Below are positions 33,258 through 42,605 of a stretch of DNA of 64,000 nucleotides, piece by piece. The translations under genes and the position numbers were made by a program. Source of the stretch: Arthrobacter sp. MMS18-M83 (lineage in GTDB: Bacteria; Actinomycetota; Actinomycetes; Actinomycetales; Micrococcaceae). The notes under the pieces are model-generated. The model ran no database searches and was not told the origin of the DNA. It was given only the letters and a program-made list of their open reading frames with translations. The DNA lies in NCBI RefSeq assembly GCF_026683955.1, contig NZ_CP113343.1, forward strand, positions 1,426,001 to 1,490,000, written 5' to 3'. Positions within the stretch are counted from its first letter, which is position 1. Each line of letters starts with the position of its first letter.

Positions 33258-34751
33258 CTAGTTGGACGGGAAGTTGTACGAAGCTCCGGAGGCGTGGGCC
33301 GACTCAGGCCAGCGGGACGTAATGACCTTGCCGCGGGTGTAGAACGACACGCCTTCGGGTCCGTAGATGTGCTTGTCACCGAACAGGGACGCCTTCCACC
33401 CGCCGAAGGAGTAGTACGCCACGGGAACCGGCAGGGGAACGTTGATGCCGATCATGCCGACGTCCACGGAGCGCTGGAACTTGCGGGCGTTGGCTCCCGA
33501 GGACGTGAAGATCGCCGTGCCGTTGCCGTACGGATTGGCGTTGATCAGTTTGATGCCCTCATCCAGCTCCTCCACGCGCACCACCACCAGGACCGGACCG
33601 AAGATCTCCTCCCGGTAAGCGCTCATTTCAGTGTTGACGTGATCGATCACGGTGGGGCCGACCCAGAAGCCTTCTTCATGGCCGGGAACCACCAGGTCAC
33701 GGCCATCCACCACCATCGCAGCACCAGCCTGTTCTGCTTCGGTGACAGTCTTGACGATGAACGCACGCGATTCGGGGCTGATCACGGGACCCATGTCCGC
33801 GTCAGGCTCGGTGCCGTTCTTGACCTTCACATCGAGCGCACGCTCTTCGACTTTCTTGACCAGCAGATCGGCTGCATCGCCGACGGCGACCGCAACGGAG
33901 ATGGCCATGCACCGCTGCCCGGCGGAACCGAACGCGGCTGCAGCCAGGTGGTCGGCGGCGTTGTCCAGGTCGGCGTCGGGCATGATGATCGCATGGTTCT
34001 TCGCGCCGCCCAGGGCCTGGACCCGCTTGCCGTGCGCGGTGGCCACTTCGAGGATGTGCTTTGCAACGGGGGTGGAGCCGACGAATGAGATGGCATCCAC
34101 GTCCGGGTGGGTCAGCAGCCCGGAGACCACTTCGCGGTCACCGTGCAGGACCTGGAACACGCCGTCCGGCAGGCCGGCCTGCTTCCACAGCTTGGCCAGC
34201 AGCATCGCAGCCGAGGGCACGCGGTGGGAAGGCTTGAGGATGAAGGCGTTGCCCGTCGCAATCGCCATCGGAGCCATCCACAGCGGGACCATGACCGGGA
34301 AGTTGAACGGGGTGATCCCGGCAACGACGCCGACCGGCTCCCGGAAGGAGAACACATCGATCCCGGTGGAGACCTGGTCCGAATACTCGCCCTTGAGCAG
34401 TTGTGGGATGCCGCACGCGAACTCGATGACTTCCAGGCCGCGGCCGATCTCGCCCTTGGCATCGGAAATGACCTTGCCGTGCTCGGCAGTGATGAGCTGG
34501 GCGAGCTCGTCAACGTGGGCGGCGACGAGTTCACGGAACTTGAACAGCACTGCTGTGCGCTTGGCCAGCGAAATGTCGCCCCAGGACGCCGCGGCCTCCT
34601 TGGCGATGGCAACCGTGGCGTCCAAATCCGAACGGTTCGCCAACCGCAACTCGGCCGTTACGGCACCCGTGGCCGGGTTGTAGACGGGCTTGGTGCCCGT
34701 TCCGCTGCCGGCAGTCTCGGCTCCGCTGATGAAGTGGTTGATGATGGTCAT
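33258..34751 (-). CDS. mmsA: (Methyl)malonate-semialdehyde dehydrogenase (CoA-acylating)
   Basis: 497 residues from ATG 34751, which overlaps the stop of the upstream gene as TAATG. It converts malonate semialdehyde to acetyl-CoA and CO2 with NAD (also called IolA) and ends inositol catabolism. The ALDH fold shows ITPFNFPVMVPLWM, FVGSTPVAKHIL, GGAKNHAIIMPDAD and the nucleophile Cys281 in FGSAGQRCMAISVAV. This GQRCMAI context, lacking the general-base Glu of ordinary ALDHs, is diagnostic for MMSDH. Last gene of the cluster. Confidence 0.94.
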   Translation of the reverse strand: MTIINHFISGAETAGSGTGTKPVYNPATGAVTAELRLANRSDLDATVAIAKEAAASWGDISLAKRTAVLFKFRELVAAHVDELAQLITAEHGKVISDAKGEIGRGLEVIEFACGIPQLLKGEYSDQVSTGIDVFSFREPVGVVAGITPFNFPVMVPLWMAPMAIATGNAFILKPSHRVPSAAMLLAKLWKQAGLPDGVFQVLHGDREVVSGLLTHPDVDAISFVGSTPVAKHILEVATAHGKRVQALGGAKNHAIIMPDADLDNAADHLAAAAFGSAGQRCMAISVAVAVGDAADLLVKKVEERALDVKVKNGTEPDADMGPVISPESRAFIVKTVTEAEQAGAAMVVDGRDLVVPGHEEGFWVGPTVIDHVNTEMSAYREEIFGPVLVVVRVEELDEGIKLINANPYGNGTAIFTSSGANARKFQRSVDVGMIGINVPLPVPVAYYSFGGWKASLFGDKHIYGPEGVSFYTRGKVITSRWPESAHASGASYNFPSN

Positions 34752-35776
34752 TACTGCTCCTGTAGTAGGTGGTGCTCCACGGCATGTACGTCGCGGACAT
34801 CGCGTGGCAAGCCGGTGGCGAGTGATTCCTGGAGGGCCAGACGGACGGCCAGGTTCTGTTCGGTCAATTCCCTGTGGACGAGTTCGGGTCCGGAGTTGCG
34901 CACCCACGCGCTGAACCGTTCGATTTCCGTCTTGAACGGGTCTTCTCCGATGTCGACAGACTCGGCCCCGCCGTCGCGGAATGACACGGTAACGCGGGCA
35001 ATTTCGCCCGGATCCGGGTCGAAGGCCTTGTCCAGGGTGATATGGCCTTTCGTACCGATGATTTGGAAAGTGTTGGTGCGCGGGCCTTCGAAGCCGCAGT
35101 CCAGCGTCCCCAAGACGTCCCCATAGTCCAGGATCGCGGCCACAGTCGTTTCCACCTGGTCCGTGCGGCTTGTGCCTTTGCCGAAGACGGTTTGCGGCGC
35201 ACGGCCCATGACCATGTTCATAATGTCGACGGCGTAGCATCCGACGTCGTTGAGTGCACCTCCGTCCATTCCCGGCTGGAGGCGGACCTCGCCTTCGCTT
35301 CGATCCATGACGAAGTGGAAGCGGGCGTGCATGGACACCAACCCGCCGATCTTGCCCGAGTCAATGAACTCACGCACCTTCTGGTGCTGAGGGTGGAAGC
35401 GGTACATGAATGCTTCCATCAGGTTCACCCCGTTGCGTTCGCAGGCTTCCAGGACCCGGCGGTAGTCGTGGGTGTTGGCGACGAGTGGCTTCTCGCAAAG
35501 GATGTCTTTCCCTGCCTCGGCGGCGGCCACGATCCAATCGGCGTGCAGCGAGTTAGGGAACGGCAGGTAGACGGCTTCGATGCTTGGATCGGCCAGCAAT
35601 TCCTCGTGTGACGAATAGGCTGCCGGAATGCCGAAGCGCTCTGCAACTTCGGCTGCCTTTCCGTTCGGACTGCTGATGGCCGACGCCACGGCGTTCCGAG
35701 CCCGGCTCATGGCGGGCAGGAACCTACCTTGGGCGATCCGTGCCGTGGTCAGCACTCCCCAGCGGACAGCGCTCAT
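34751..35776 (-). CDS. Gfo/Idh/MocA-family oxidoreductase
   Basis: 341 residues. The N-terminal Rossmann domain starts VRWGVLTTARIAQGRFLPAM, with the family motif ILCEKPLVAN (catalytic-type Lys in EKP). The C-terminal alpha/beta domain includes NLMEAFMYRFHPQHQKV and GGALNDVGCYAVDI, where Asp and Tyr match the substrate-side GG...D.G.Y/H motif. Closest in layout to the dihydrodiol/xylose dehydrogenase branch. It would oxidise an inositol or sugar hydroxyl with NAD(P). It overlaps both neighbours (ATGA and TAATG). Confidence 0.9.
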   Translation of the reverse strand: MSAVRWGVLTTARIAQGRFLPAMSRARNAVASAISSPNGKAAEVAERFGIPAAYSSHEELLADPSIEAVYLPFPNSLHADWIVAAAEAGKDILCEKPLVANTHDYRRVLEACERNGVNLMEAFMYRFHPQHQKVREFIDSGKIGGLVSMHARFHFVMDRSEGEVRLQPGMDGGALNDVGCYAVDIMNMVMGRAPQTVFGKGTSRTDQVETTVAAILDYGDVLGTLDCGFEGPRTNTFQIIGTKGHITLDKAFDPDPGEIARVTVSFRDGGAESVDIGEDPFKTEIERFSAWVRNSGPELVHRELTEQNLAVRLALQESLATGLPRDVRDVHAVEHHLLQEQ

Positions 35777-36660
35777 CGGTTGATTTCCGTTTCCAGTTGA
35801 CGCAGGAAGGCCACGGACTGACGGACGTCCCGGACCGGGCCTTCATCGGTGGGTTCGGATTCGAGGATAGTGTCCTGCTCCATGGTGAACCACCCCGGGT
35901 AGCCGGCGTCCAGCAGGTCCCTGACGATACCGGCAATGCCGACGTCGCCTTGCCCCAGCGGCACGTACATGCCTGCCTTGACGGCGTCCGTGTAGGAGAT
36001 CTCGCCGGCCTGGACGCGCTGCGCGATAGCCTTGCGCACGTCCTTCAGGTGGGTGTGGCCAATGCGCGCCGCGTAGTCGCGAACCAGTAGCGCCGGGTCG
36101 GTGCCGCCGATGAGCAGGTGGCCGGTGTCCAGGCACAGGTTCGCGGCGGTGTCATTCAGGACCCGGTTGACGTCCGAGGTGCTTTCAATCATGGTTCCCA
36201 CGTGCGGGTGGACCACGGCCTGGATGCCTTTGTCTGCGGCGGCCTTGACCACGGCGTCGAGGTTCTTGCCGAACAGCTCCCAGCCCTGGGCGTCGAGCTC
36301 GTGCCGCTGGTCGTAACCCGCAACGCCGGTCTCCGCTGCGAGGACCATGATGCTGGCCCCGGCAGCTTCATATGCATCCAGCTCAGCGGACACAACGTCC
36401 AAGGGGTTCTTGGACGGGTCGTGAAGGATGACCGGGAAGAAACCGCCGATGGCCTGGAGGTTGTGCTGCTTCAGCACGGCCGCGCGTTGGGCGGCCTGTT
36501 CGGGCAGGAACCCGGCCGGGCCGAATTCGGTGGCGCTGATGCCCAGCGCCGTCATTTCGGACAAGACCCTGTCGGCCTCAAGCTGGTGGCCCCACCCGGG
36601 GACTTCACAGACACCCCAGGAAATGGGTGCTGCGGCTAGGCGCTTGGTGATAGTGCTCAA
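35773..36660 (-). CDS. TIM-barrel isomerase/dehydratase, IolE/IolI-like
   Basis: 295 residues of the AP-endonuclease-2 (xylose-isomerase-like) barrel. The N terminus has APISWGVCEVPGWGHQL, typical of the inosose dehydratase-like branch. Metal ligands are probably the Glu in VLAAETG, the Asp/His in CLDTGHLLIGG, the His in HTHLKDV and the Glu in FTMEQD. In an inositol cluster the best guess is dehydration of 2-keto-inositol (IolE) or inosose isomerisation (IolI). The sequence alone does not decide, so no symbol is given. Confidence 0.8.
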   Translation of the reverse strand: MSTITKRLAAAPISWGVCEVPGWGHQLEADRVLSEMTALGISATEFGPAGFLPEQAAQRAAVLKQHNLQAIGGFFPVILHDPSKNPLDVVSAELDAYEAAGASIMVLAAETGVAGYDQRHELDAQGWELFGKNLDAVVKAAADKGIQAVVHPHVGTMIESTSDVNRVLNDTAANLCLDTGHLLIGGTDPALLVRDYAARIGHTHLKDVRKAIAQRVQAGEISYTDAVKAGMYVPLGQGDVGIAGIVRDLLDAGYPGWFTMEQDTILESEPTDEGPVRDVRQSVAFLRQLETEINR

Positions 36661-37436
36661 TCTGATCCTCCGTATACGTTTTGGTCCCAGTCGATGACCG
36701 AGCCGGTGACGACTCCGCTCCTGCCGGAGAGGAGAAAGACAATGAATTCGGCGATCTCGTCCACTTGTCCGAGCTTTCCCATGGGGACGGACGCGTTGGC
36801 CTTCTCCAGCCAGTCCTCCCCCGCGCCGTGGAATTTCTTTTGGGTTTCGGCTTCGCCGTCCGTGGCGGTCCAGCCGATGTCTAGGCCGTTGATGCGGATC
36901 TTGTCCCAGCGGTGGGCGTGCGCGGCATTGCGGGTCGCCCCGGCCAGGCCCGCCTTGGCCGCCACATACGCCGCCAAGTACGGCTGGCCGCCGAGTTCGG
37001 CGATGGAGATGACATTCACGATGCTTCCTGGCACACCCCTGCTACGAAGATGCTTGATGGTTTCGGCCATGATGAAGAACGGCGATTTCAGGTTCACCGC
37101 GATATGCGCATCGAAGAGCTCGGGCGTGGTGTCCAGCATGGTGCCGCGGGTGGTCAGGCCGGCGGCGTTGACGGTGCAGTCGAGGCGCCCGAAGGCCGAG
37201 ATAGTTTCGAGCACCGAGTTCCGGGCTTGTTCGACGTCGGCGAGGTCGGTTTTGATGAACCGTGTCTCGACGCCGGTGGCTGAAATTTCCGCGGCGAGCT
37301 TTTCACCCGTTTCGGCGTTGCGGCCTGTGACGGCGATCCCGGCTGCACCCTCGGCCGCCGCACGTCTCGCGACTCCGGCCCCCAAACCCTGGGTGCCTCC
37401 GCTGATGAGAATCACCTTGTCCTGGAGAAGTGGCAT
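36657..37436 (-). CDS. Short-chain dehydrogenase/reductase
   Basis: 259 residues from ATG 37436, two bases after the stop of iolG; the longer frame upstream overlaps iolG and is not coding. The cofactor motif is ISGGTQGLGAGVARRA. Instead of NNAG the segment reads VNAAGL. The usual Ser-Tyr-Lys triad is unusual: IVNVISIAEL...YLAAYVAAKAGL gives Tyr-x3-Lys as YVAAK. It ends GSVIDWDQNVYGGSD. Probably interconverts keto and hydroxy forms of a pathway intermediate. Stop overlaps the next gene (ATGA). Confidence 0.88.
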   Translation of the reverse strand: MPLLQDKVILISGGTQGLGAGVARRAAAEGAAGIAVTGRNAETGEKLAAEISATGVETRFIKTDLADVEQARNSVLETISAFGRLDCTVNAAGLTTRGTMLDTTPELFDAHIAVNLKSPFFIMAETIKHLRSRGVPGSIVNVISIAELGGQPYLAAYVAAKAGLAGATRNAAHAHRWDKIRINGLDIGWTATDGEAETQKKFHGAGEDWLEKANASVPMGKLGQVDEIAEFIVFLLSGRSGVVTGSVIDWDQNVYGGSD

Positions 37437-37438
37437 GG

Positions 37439-38452
37439 CTACGGCTGCCCGATCTTGACGACGCGGCCGGAACGGGCGGACTCTTCGGCCGCGTTGGCCA
37501 GCACGAGTGCCTGCAGACCGTCGTCGAATCCCGGGCTGCAAGCCGCACCCGCGCGGATCGCCTTCGCGAAACTGTCCAGCTCGTTCCGGTAAGCCTCGGC
37601 GTAACGCTCCAGGAAGAACGGCAGGTAAGCATCCGCCTCTTCGGTGCCGGCCGCCCCGAACTTGCGGACCGTCGTCGGGCTGACATTGCTGGCATTGAGC
37701 ATTCCCTCGCTACCGAACGCCTCCAATCGCTGATCGTAACCGTAGGCGCTGTGGCGGGAGTTGGTGATGCTGATCAGCTCGCCGTCACGTCCCCTGAGGA
37801 TGATGGTTACCGAGTCGAAGTCCCCGGCTTCCTCGATGTAGTCGCAGAACACGTTGGCGCCGGTGGCTGACACTTCGATGATGTCAGGCACGAAGAACCT
37901 AGCCATGTCCAGGTCGTGGATACTCATGTCCCGGAAGATCCCGCCAGAGGTGGCAATGTAGGCCGCCGGCGCAGGTGCGGGATCGCGGCTGATAATGGTC
38001 AGCTGTTCGAGGCGCCCGATTTCACCCGCTACGACACGGGACTGAATGGCCGCAAAGTGGGGATCGAAGCGTCGGTTGAACCCCAGCATGAGGGGCGTGT
38101 TGTTGCCCTTGATCGCATCGCGGCAAGCGAGCGCACGTTCGATGTCGAGGTCGATTGGCTTCTCGCAGAGGGCCGCCACGCCTTGCGCCATGGCGCGCGA
38201 AATCAGGTCCACATGCGTGCTGGTGGGCGAGCCGATCACGACGGCGTCAAGGTCACGGTTCGCGAAAACTTCGTCGGCCGACTCGACAGCGACAGCGCCC
38301 GTCTCAGCCGCCAACTTCCGTGCTCCGTCAATGAAGGGGTCGGCGATCCATGCCAGTTCCAGGTCTGGGTGGGCAGCGATGTTCCGGGCGTGGACTTGGC
38401 CGATGCGGCCCGATCCGAACAGCGCAACTTTGAGGGGGCGATCAGTAGACAT
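37439..38452 (-). CDS. iolG: Inositol 2-dehydrogenase (Gfo/Idh/MocA family)
   Basis: 337 residues from ATG 38452, preferred over upstream ATGs because AAAGGACCTCCAC precedes it. The N-terminal nucleotide site is LKVALFGSGRIGQVHARNIAAHPDLELAWIADP and the catalytic-type Lys is in ALCEKPIDLD. The C-terminal domain has MLGFNRRFDPHFAAI and FRDMSIHDLDMARFF, with Asp/His positioned as in Bacillus IolG (NRRFD, D.xxHD). Predicted to oxidise myo-inositol to 2-keto-myo-inositol with NAD. Next to IolD and IolA homologues in the same cluster, which supports the call. Confidence 0.88.
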   Translation of the reverse strand: MSTDRPLKVALFGSGRIGQVHARNIAAHPDLELAWIADPFIDGARKLAAETGAVAVESADEVFANRDLDAVVIGSPTSTHVDLISRAMAQGVAALCEKPIDLDIERALACRDAIKGNNTPLMLGFNRRFDPHFAAIQSRVVAGEIGRLEQLTIISRDPAPAPAAYIATSGGIFRDMSIHDLDMARFFVPDIIEVSATGANVFCDYIEEAGDFDSVTIILRGRDGELISITNSRHSAYGYDQRLEAFGSEGMLNASNVSPTTVRKFGAAGTEEADAYLPFFLERYAEAYRNELDSFAKAIRAGAACSPGFDDGLQALVLANAAEESARSGRVVKIGQP

Positions 38453-38545
38453 GTGGAGGTCCTTTCTAGGGGGCTGCCCGGAGAAGACCGGGGGCTTGGG
38501 TTGGTTCTGGCCGGTTGGCGGGGACATGCTCAACTGCACGGGATG

Positions 38546-39478
38546 TCATGGAGCCGCCACTGCTGCGGGGGTGCGCCCGGCGAGGACGTCAACCGCACCT
38601 TGGGCGGCGTCCCTGACGGTGTGCGCCATGCCTTGACGGGTGAAGCCCATCAAGTGCGGGGTCAGGACCACGCTTTCATGGTCGAACAGCGGGTGGTGCG
38701 CAGGCGGCTCGGGATCGTACACATCCAGGCCGAGCCCGGAAAGGCGCCCGGACTGCAGTGCCTCGTAGGCAGCGTCCAGGTCGATGAGGCCGCCACGGCT
38801 GCAGTTGATGAGGATCGCTCCGGCCCGCATGGTCTTGAGGCGGGCCGCGCTGATGAGGTTGTGGTTTTCGGGCGTCAGCGGCACGTGCAGGGTGGTGAAG
38901 TCGCTGCCCGCGAGGAGCTCCTCAACGGTGTCACAACGGATCTCCGCCGGGATCTCGGCGAACGGATCGTATGCCAGGACCTTCAGCTCGAAGGCTTCGG
39001 CGATGCGCGCCACCCGGCGGCCAATCCGGCCATAGCCGATGATGCCCAGCGTGAATCCCTCCAGGTCTCCGACATCAACGGCGGCGCGGTGCTCCCAGCG
39101 TCCCTCGCGGACCAGCGCGGTCAGCGGAGAGAGCTTCTTGACGAGCGCGAGCAGGTGGGCGAACACGCCTTCAGCCACTGATGCCGTGTTGCTTCCGGGT
39201 GTGATGACCACCGGGATTCCGCGGCGGTTGGCCTCGGCGACGTCGACCAGGTCCGTTCCGACGCCGGTCCTGGCGATGACTTTGAGGGCCGGCATGCGGT
39301 CCAGCAGTTCCCGGTCCACGCGGTAGGCGGCCCTGACGATCGCGGCATCGGCGTTGGCCAGGTCCTCGTCGGTGGGGTCCTGGATGAGTCGCTGGTGTTC
39401 GGAGAGGAGCGGTTCCACCAAGTCGGGTTCGACGCTGCCGAGGGCGACAAATATTTGGGGTGTGGTTAAAGAAGCCAT
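38546..39478 (-). CDS. D-2-hydroxyacid dehydrogenase
   Basis: 310 residues from ATG 39478 (AAGGA upstream; ATG 39484 also possible). It has the NAD motif LGIIGYGRIGRRVARIA and catalytic-domain residues Arg in INCSRGGLIDLDAAYEAL, Glu in YDPEPP and His in VLTPHLMGFT. The family includes phosphoglycerate, glycerate and other 2-hydroxyacid dehydrogenases; C-terminal regulatory domains are absent. In this cluster it may reduce a 2-keto acid released by the HpaI-type aldolase at 41817. Confidence 0.9.
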   Translation of the reverse strand: MASLTTPQIFVALGSVEPDLVEPLLSEHQRLIQDPTDEDLANADAAIVRAAYRVDRELLDRMPALKVIARTGVGTDLVDVAEANRRGIPVVITPGSNTASVAEGVFAHLLALVKKLSPLTALVREGRWEHRAAVDVGDLEGFTLGIIGYGRIGRRVARIAEAFELKVLAYDPFAEIPAEIRCDTVEELLAGSDFTTLHVPLTPENHNLISAARLKTMRAGAILINCSRGGLIDLDAAYEALQSGRLSGLGLDVYDPEPPAHHPLFDHESVVLTPHLMGFTRQGMAHTVRDAAQGAVDVLAGRTPAAVAAP

Positions 39479-39556
39479 CGTCATCCTTGAAGATGTGGGG
39501 TTATGGGGGCTGCGCCAGGTGTGGCGCTGCGACGTGGTGTTCTAGAGGCCTGTGTT

Positions 39557-40573
39557 CTAAAGACCCAGGAGGCTGGATTTCCGCACGACCAACTGGGGCG
39601 TGACGGTATGGTGGACGAAGCCGCCGCCTTCACCATGGATGCGTTCCAGGAGGGTTTTGGCCCCTGTGACGCCAATGGTGGAGCTGTTCGGGTCAACAGT
39701 GGTCAGTCCCAGGCGCGGCATGGCACCCAGGGCGATGTTGTCGTAACCGGTGATGGCTATTTCGACGCCGCGTTCATCGGCAGCTGTCATGGCACCAAAA
39801 GCGGCGAGGTCGTTGATGCAGGCCAGCGCTGTGGGGCGCTGGTGCTTGGAGCGGGAGCTCAGGGCCCTTTGGGCGGCAACATAGCCGGACTCCTGGAAGA
39901 AGTCGGCATCGACCACGCGGATGTGGCGGCCCAGTCCGTGTTCTTCCATGGCTGCCGAATACCCGTCCACGCGTTCCCGGCCAACCGAGCCACCAAGGCC
40001 GCCTAGGTGCACGATGTTCTCGTGTCCTTGGGCGATCAAGTGCTCAACAACCATGGCCATGCCGTGGGCGTCGTCGCTTCGCACAATATCGGCGGTATCG
40101 AGGTAGTCCGGCCCGCCGCCGGCAAAGACCACAGCCCCGCCGGAGACGGCACGGCTGAACGGGTGCTGGTCAGGCACCGTTCCGACGACGAGCAGGCCCG
40201 CGACACGCAAGTCCCGGAAGGCCTGGAGGATGGATTGGTCCACCCCCCTGTCCGCCGCCGTGACCGCACTGAAGAGCACGGTGTGCCCGGCCTCTTCAAG
40301 TACGGTCCGTGCGGCGTCGGCTACGTCAAAGGCCCACGGGTTGTGCATGTCGCTGACCAGCACACCGATGGTTCCGCTGTCCCGCGTTGCCAGGGACCGG
40401 GCAGCGAGGTTCATCTCGTATCCCATCTCCTCGACAACTTTGAGCACCCGCTGGCGGCGTTCGTCACTGACGCGCGGCGAGTCGCGCAGCACGAGTGAGA
40501 CCAAGGATTTGGAAACGCCGGCACGTTCTGCCACGTCCATGATCGTTGGCCGCCGGGCGGATGGAGTTGCCAT
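39557..40573 (-). CDS. LacI-family regulator inside the inositol cluster
   Basis: 338 residues from ATG 40573, three bases after the stop of the upstream gene. HTH: RPTIMDVAERAGVSKSLVSLVLRD. Hinge: EEMGYEMNLAARSLATRDSGTIGVLVSD. Effector domain ends IAITGYDNIALGAMPRLGLTTVDPN with TGAKTLLERI. Cotranscribed with the catabolic genes, which implies autoregulation. The GGAACG-type palindromes at 49214-49268 in front of the cluster are its likely targets (inference). Confidence 0.92.
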   Translation of the reverse strand: MATPSARRPTIMDVAERAGVSKSLVSLVLRDSPRVSDERRQRVLKVVEEMGYEMNLAARSLATRDSGTIGVLVSDMHNPWAFDVADAARTVLEEAGHTVLFSAVTAADRGVDQSILQAFRDLRVAGLLVVGTVPDQHPFSRAVSGGAVVFAGGGPDYLDTADIVRSDDAHGMAMVVEHLIAQGHENIVHLGGLGGSVGRERVDGYSAAMEEHGLGRHIRVVDADFFQESGYVAAQRALSSRSKHQRPTALACINDLAAFGAMTAADERGVEIAITGYDNIALGAMPRLGLTTVDPNSSTIGVTGAKTLLERIHGEGGGFVHHTVTPQLVVRKSSLLGL

Positions 40574-40575
40574 GG

Positions 40576-41793
40576 TTAGGCTCGCGCTGCCGTGGTGCCG
40601 TGGATTTCCTCGATCTTCTGCCATTGACCGGACAGCGAGGATGCTTCTGCAGCGCTGACAATGGCGGCGGCTGAAGCGGCATCGTGGATGTTGGAGTTTT
40701 CCTGCGCTCCTCCAGTGACGGCGACCAGGAACTTTTTGGCTTCGATGACCTTGAGGTCGTCAAAGCCCATGCTGTTGCCGGGGCCGGGCTGGAAGTGCGA
40801 GTAGTCCCCGTGGCGGGGGCTGGCGTTGACCGTGGTGTAGCCCTGCTCGTCGTTGTTTCGGCCCAGGCAGACTTTGAGTTCGTTCATGCGCTCGAAGTCC
40901 CATTTGAGCGAGCCTTCGGTTCCGTAGATCTCGATCTGGTAACCGCATTCGGGCCCAACGGCAACGCGGGAGGATTCGATGGTGCCGACGGCCCCTGCTC
41001 CGATGGCGGACGGGCCGAAGCGGACCAGCGCTGCTGCGTAGTCCTCATTCTCGACCTCTCCCATTTCACCGTTTTCGATCACTGCGAAGTGCGTTCCGGA
41101 CCCCATTGCCAGCTTGGGGCGCTGCGTGTAGACCGTGCTTGTGAGCGCGGTTACTTCGGCGATGGGCCCAACTACATATTGGCACAGGTCCGTTGCGTGG
41201 CTGAACAGATCGGCCAGCACGCCGGTCCCGGCGAGCTTCCGGTCAAAGCGCCAGGACAACGCGCCGTTGGGTTCGGACGCGTACCCGGAGAAGAACACGG
41301 CGCGGACGTTGGTGATGCGGCCCAATCGGCCATCGGCAATGAGCTTCCTGGCGTGCTCTACCGCCGGTGCGTGGCGGTAGTTGTATCCGATGGACGTCAC
41401 GACGCCGGCCTCCACGGCGGCTTGCTGCACGGCTGCGGTTTCCTCATAGCCGCGTCCAACAGGCTTTTCGATCCAGAAGTGCTTACCCGCCTTGGCTGCT
41501 GCGATGCCGATTTCAGCGTGCAGGAAGTTGGGGGCGCAGATGGAGACCACGTCCACGTCCGGGTGGTTCAGGACATCGTGGTAGTCAGTGGTGCCTTCCG
41601 CGAAGCCAAGGACGTCGCGGGCGTAGTCCACCCGGTCCGGCGCAGTGTCTGCTGCAATCACGAGCTTGGTGGTCAAGCCAAGCTCCGGGTAGGCGTACGG
41701 GACCGTCTGGTAGGCGCGCGAGTGGAGCTTTCCCATCCACCCTACGCTGATAAGGCCTACACCGACTGTGCGGGATTCTGGGCTCACGTTCAT
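40576..41793 (-). CDS. Gfo/Idh/MocA-family oxidoreductase
   Basis: 405 residues, longer than IolG. Rossmann start VGVGLISVGWMGKLHSRAYQ, Lys in HFWIEKPVGRGYE and a long C-terminal domain with GYNYRHAPAVEHARKLI, LADLFSHATDLCQYVVG and PGPGNSMGFDDLK. The large form resembles scyllo-inositol or sugar dehydrogenases of inositol clusters. Reaction is oxidation of a cyclitol or sugar hydroxyl; exact substrate unknown. One of three members of this family in the cluster. Confidence 0.9.
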   Translation of the reverse strand: MNVSPESRTVGVGLISVGWMGKLHSRAYQTVPYAYPELGLTTKLVIAADTAPDRVDYARDVLGFAEGTTDYHDVLNHPDVDVVSICAPNFLHAEIGIAAAKAGKHFWIEKPVGRGYEETAAVQQAAVEAGVVTSIGYNYRHAPAVEHARKLIADGRLGRITNVRAVFFSGYASEPNGALSWRFDRKLAGTGVLADLFSHATDLCQYVVGPIAEVTALTSTVYTQRPKLAMGSGTHFAVIENGEMGEVENEDYAAALVRFGPSAIGAGAVGTIESSRVAVGPECGYQIEIYGTEGSLKWDFERMNELKVCLGRNNDEQGYTTVNASPRHGDYSHFQPGPGNSMGFDDLKVIEAKKFLVAVTGGAQENSNIHDAASAAAIVSAAEASSLSGQWQKIEEIHGTTAARA

Positions 41794-41816
41794 GCCTTTC
41801 TCGTTGAAAATTCTTG

Positions 41817-42605
41817 TCAGTTGCGGGCGGTGGCAAAGGCGTCACGGAACGCCGCCGCCATGATGGTGGAGTCCGAGCCGATGGCCACGAACCGGAAGCC
41901 CTGACGGACGTACTTGGCCGCCGCCATGCCGTCCACCGCGAGGATGCCGGCCGCTTTGTTGTGCAGTTGCGCGGCCCCGACCACCCGCTGCAACGCCTCT
42001 TGGAAGGCACTGCTATCCAGTTGCATCGGCACACCCAAAGCGAAGGACAAGTCCATTGGGCCGACGAAGAGGACATCCACGCCGTCCTGCGCCGCGATCT
42101 CCTCCACGCGCTCCAGTGCGTCCAGAGTTTCGATCTGGATGATTCCCACGGTTGACTGCTGGTCCGCGCTCAACGGAGCCCGGTCCATGCCCCAGCGGCA
42201 CGAGCGGTTGTACGTTGCCACGCCGCGGTCCCCGTAGGGCGGATACAGCATGTGCTTCACGGTCTGGCCGGCTTCCTCAACGGATTTCAGTCGGGGAACC
42301 ATGATGCCTGCCGCGCCTTGGTCCAGGACCCGACCGATGCGGATCCGTTCCCCGCTCTCCACGCGAACGATGGTGGGGACGCCGTAGCTTCCGGCAGCAA
42401 GGACACCGTCGCGGACGGCATCCTCACCGCCAGAACCGTGCTCAAGATCGATCAGAACCCAGTCCGCTCCGGCAACGGCGCACACTTCCACTGCGGTTGC
42501 CGAAGCCATGCCAACGAAGGTTCCCAGGGTCACCTCTCCGGCGGCCAAGCGGCGCCGCAGCTGACCGCCGTCGAGCGGACCGCTTTTCAGCGCTTCGGCG
42601 CTCAT
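41817..42605 (-). CDS. HpcH/HpaI-family class II aldolase
   Basis: 262 residues from ATG 42605, whose ATGA overlaps the iolD stop; the frame further upstream is inside iolD. Features: LGTFVGMASATAVEVCAVAGADWVLIDLEHGSG at the N terminus with the metal-side residues, MVPRLKSVEEA, IIQIETLDALERVEEIAAQDGVDVLFVGPMDLSFALGV carrying the metal-binding Glu and Asp. It cleaves or forms C-C bonds of 2-keto-4-hydroxy acids, or similar substrates, giving pyruvate or a semialdehyde. It is not a standard inositol-pathway enzyme; IolJ-type class II aldolase is absent here. Confidence 0.9.
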   Translation of the reverse strand: MSAEALKSGPLDGGQLRRRLAAGEVTLGTFVGMASATAVEVCAVAGADWVLIDLEHGSGGEDAVRDGVLAAGSYGVPTIVRVESGERIRIGRVLDQGAAGIMVPRLKSVEEAGQTVKHMLYPPYGDRGVATYNRSCRWGMDRAPLSADQQSTVGIIQIETLDALERVEEIAAQDGVDVLFVGPMDLSFALGVPMQLDSSAFQEALQRVVGAAQLHNKAAGILAVDGMAAAKYVRQGFRFVAIGSDSTIMAAAFRDAFATARN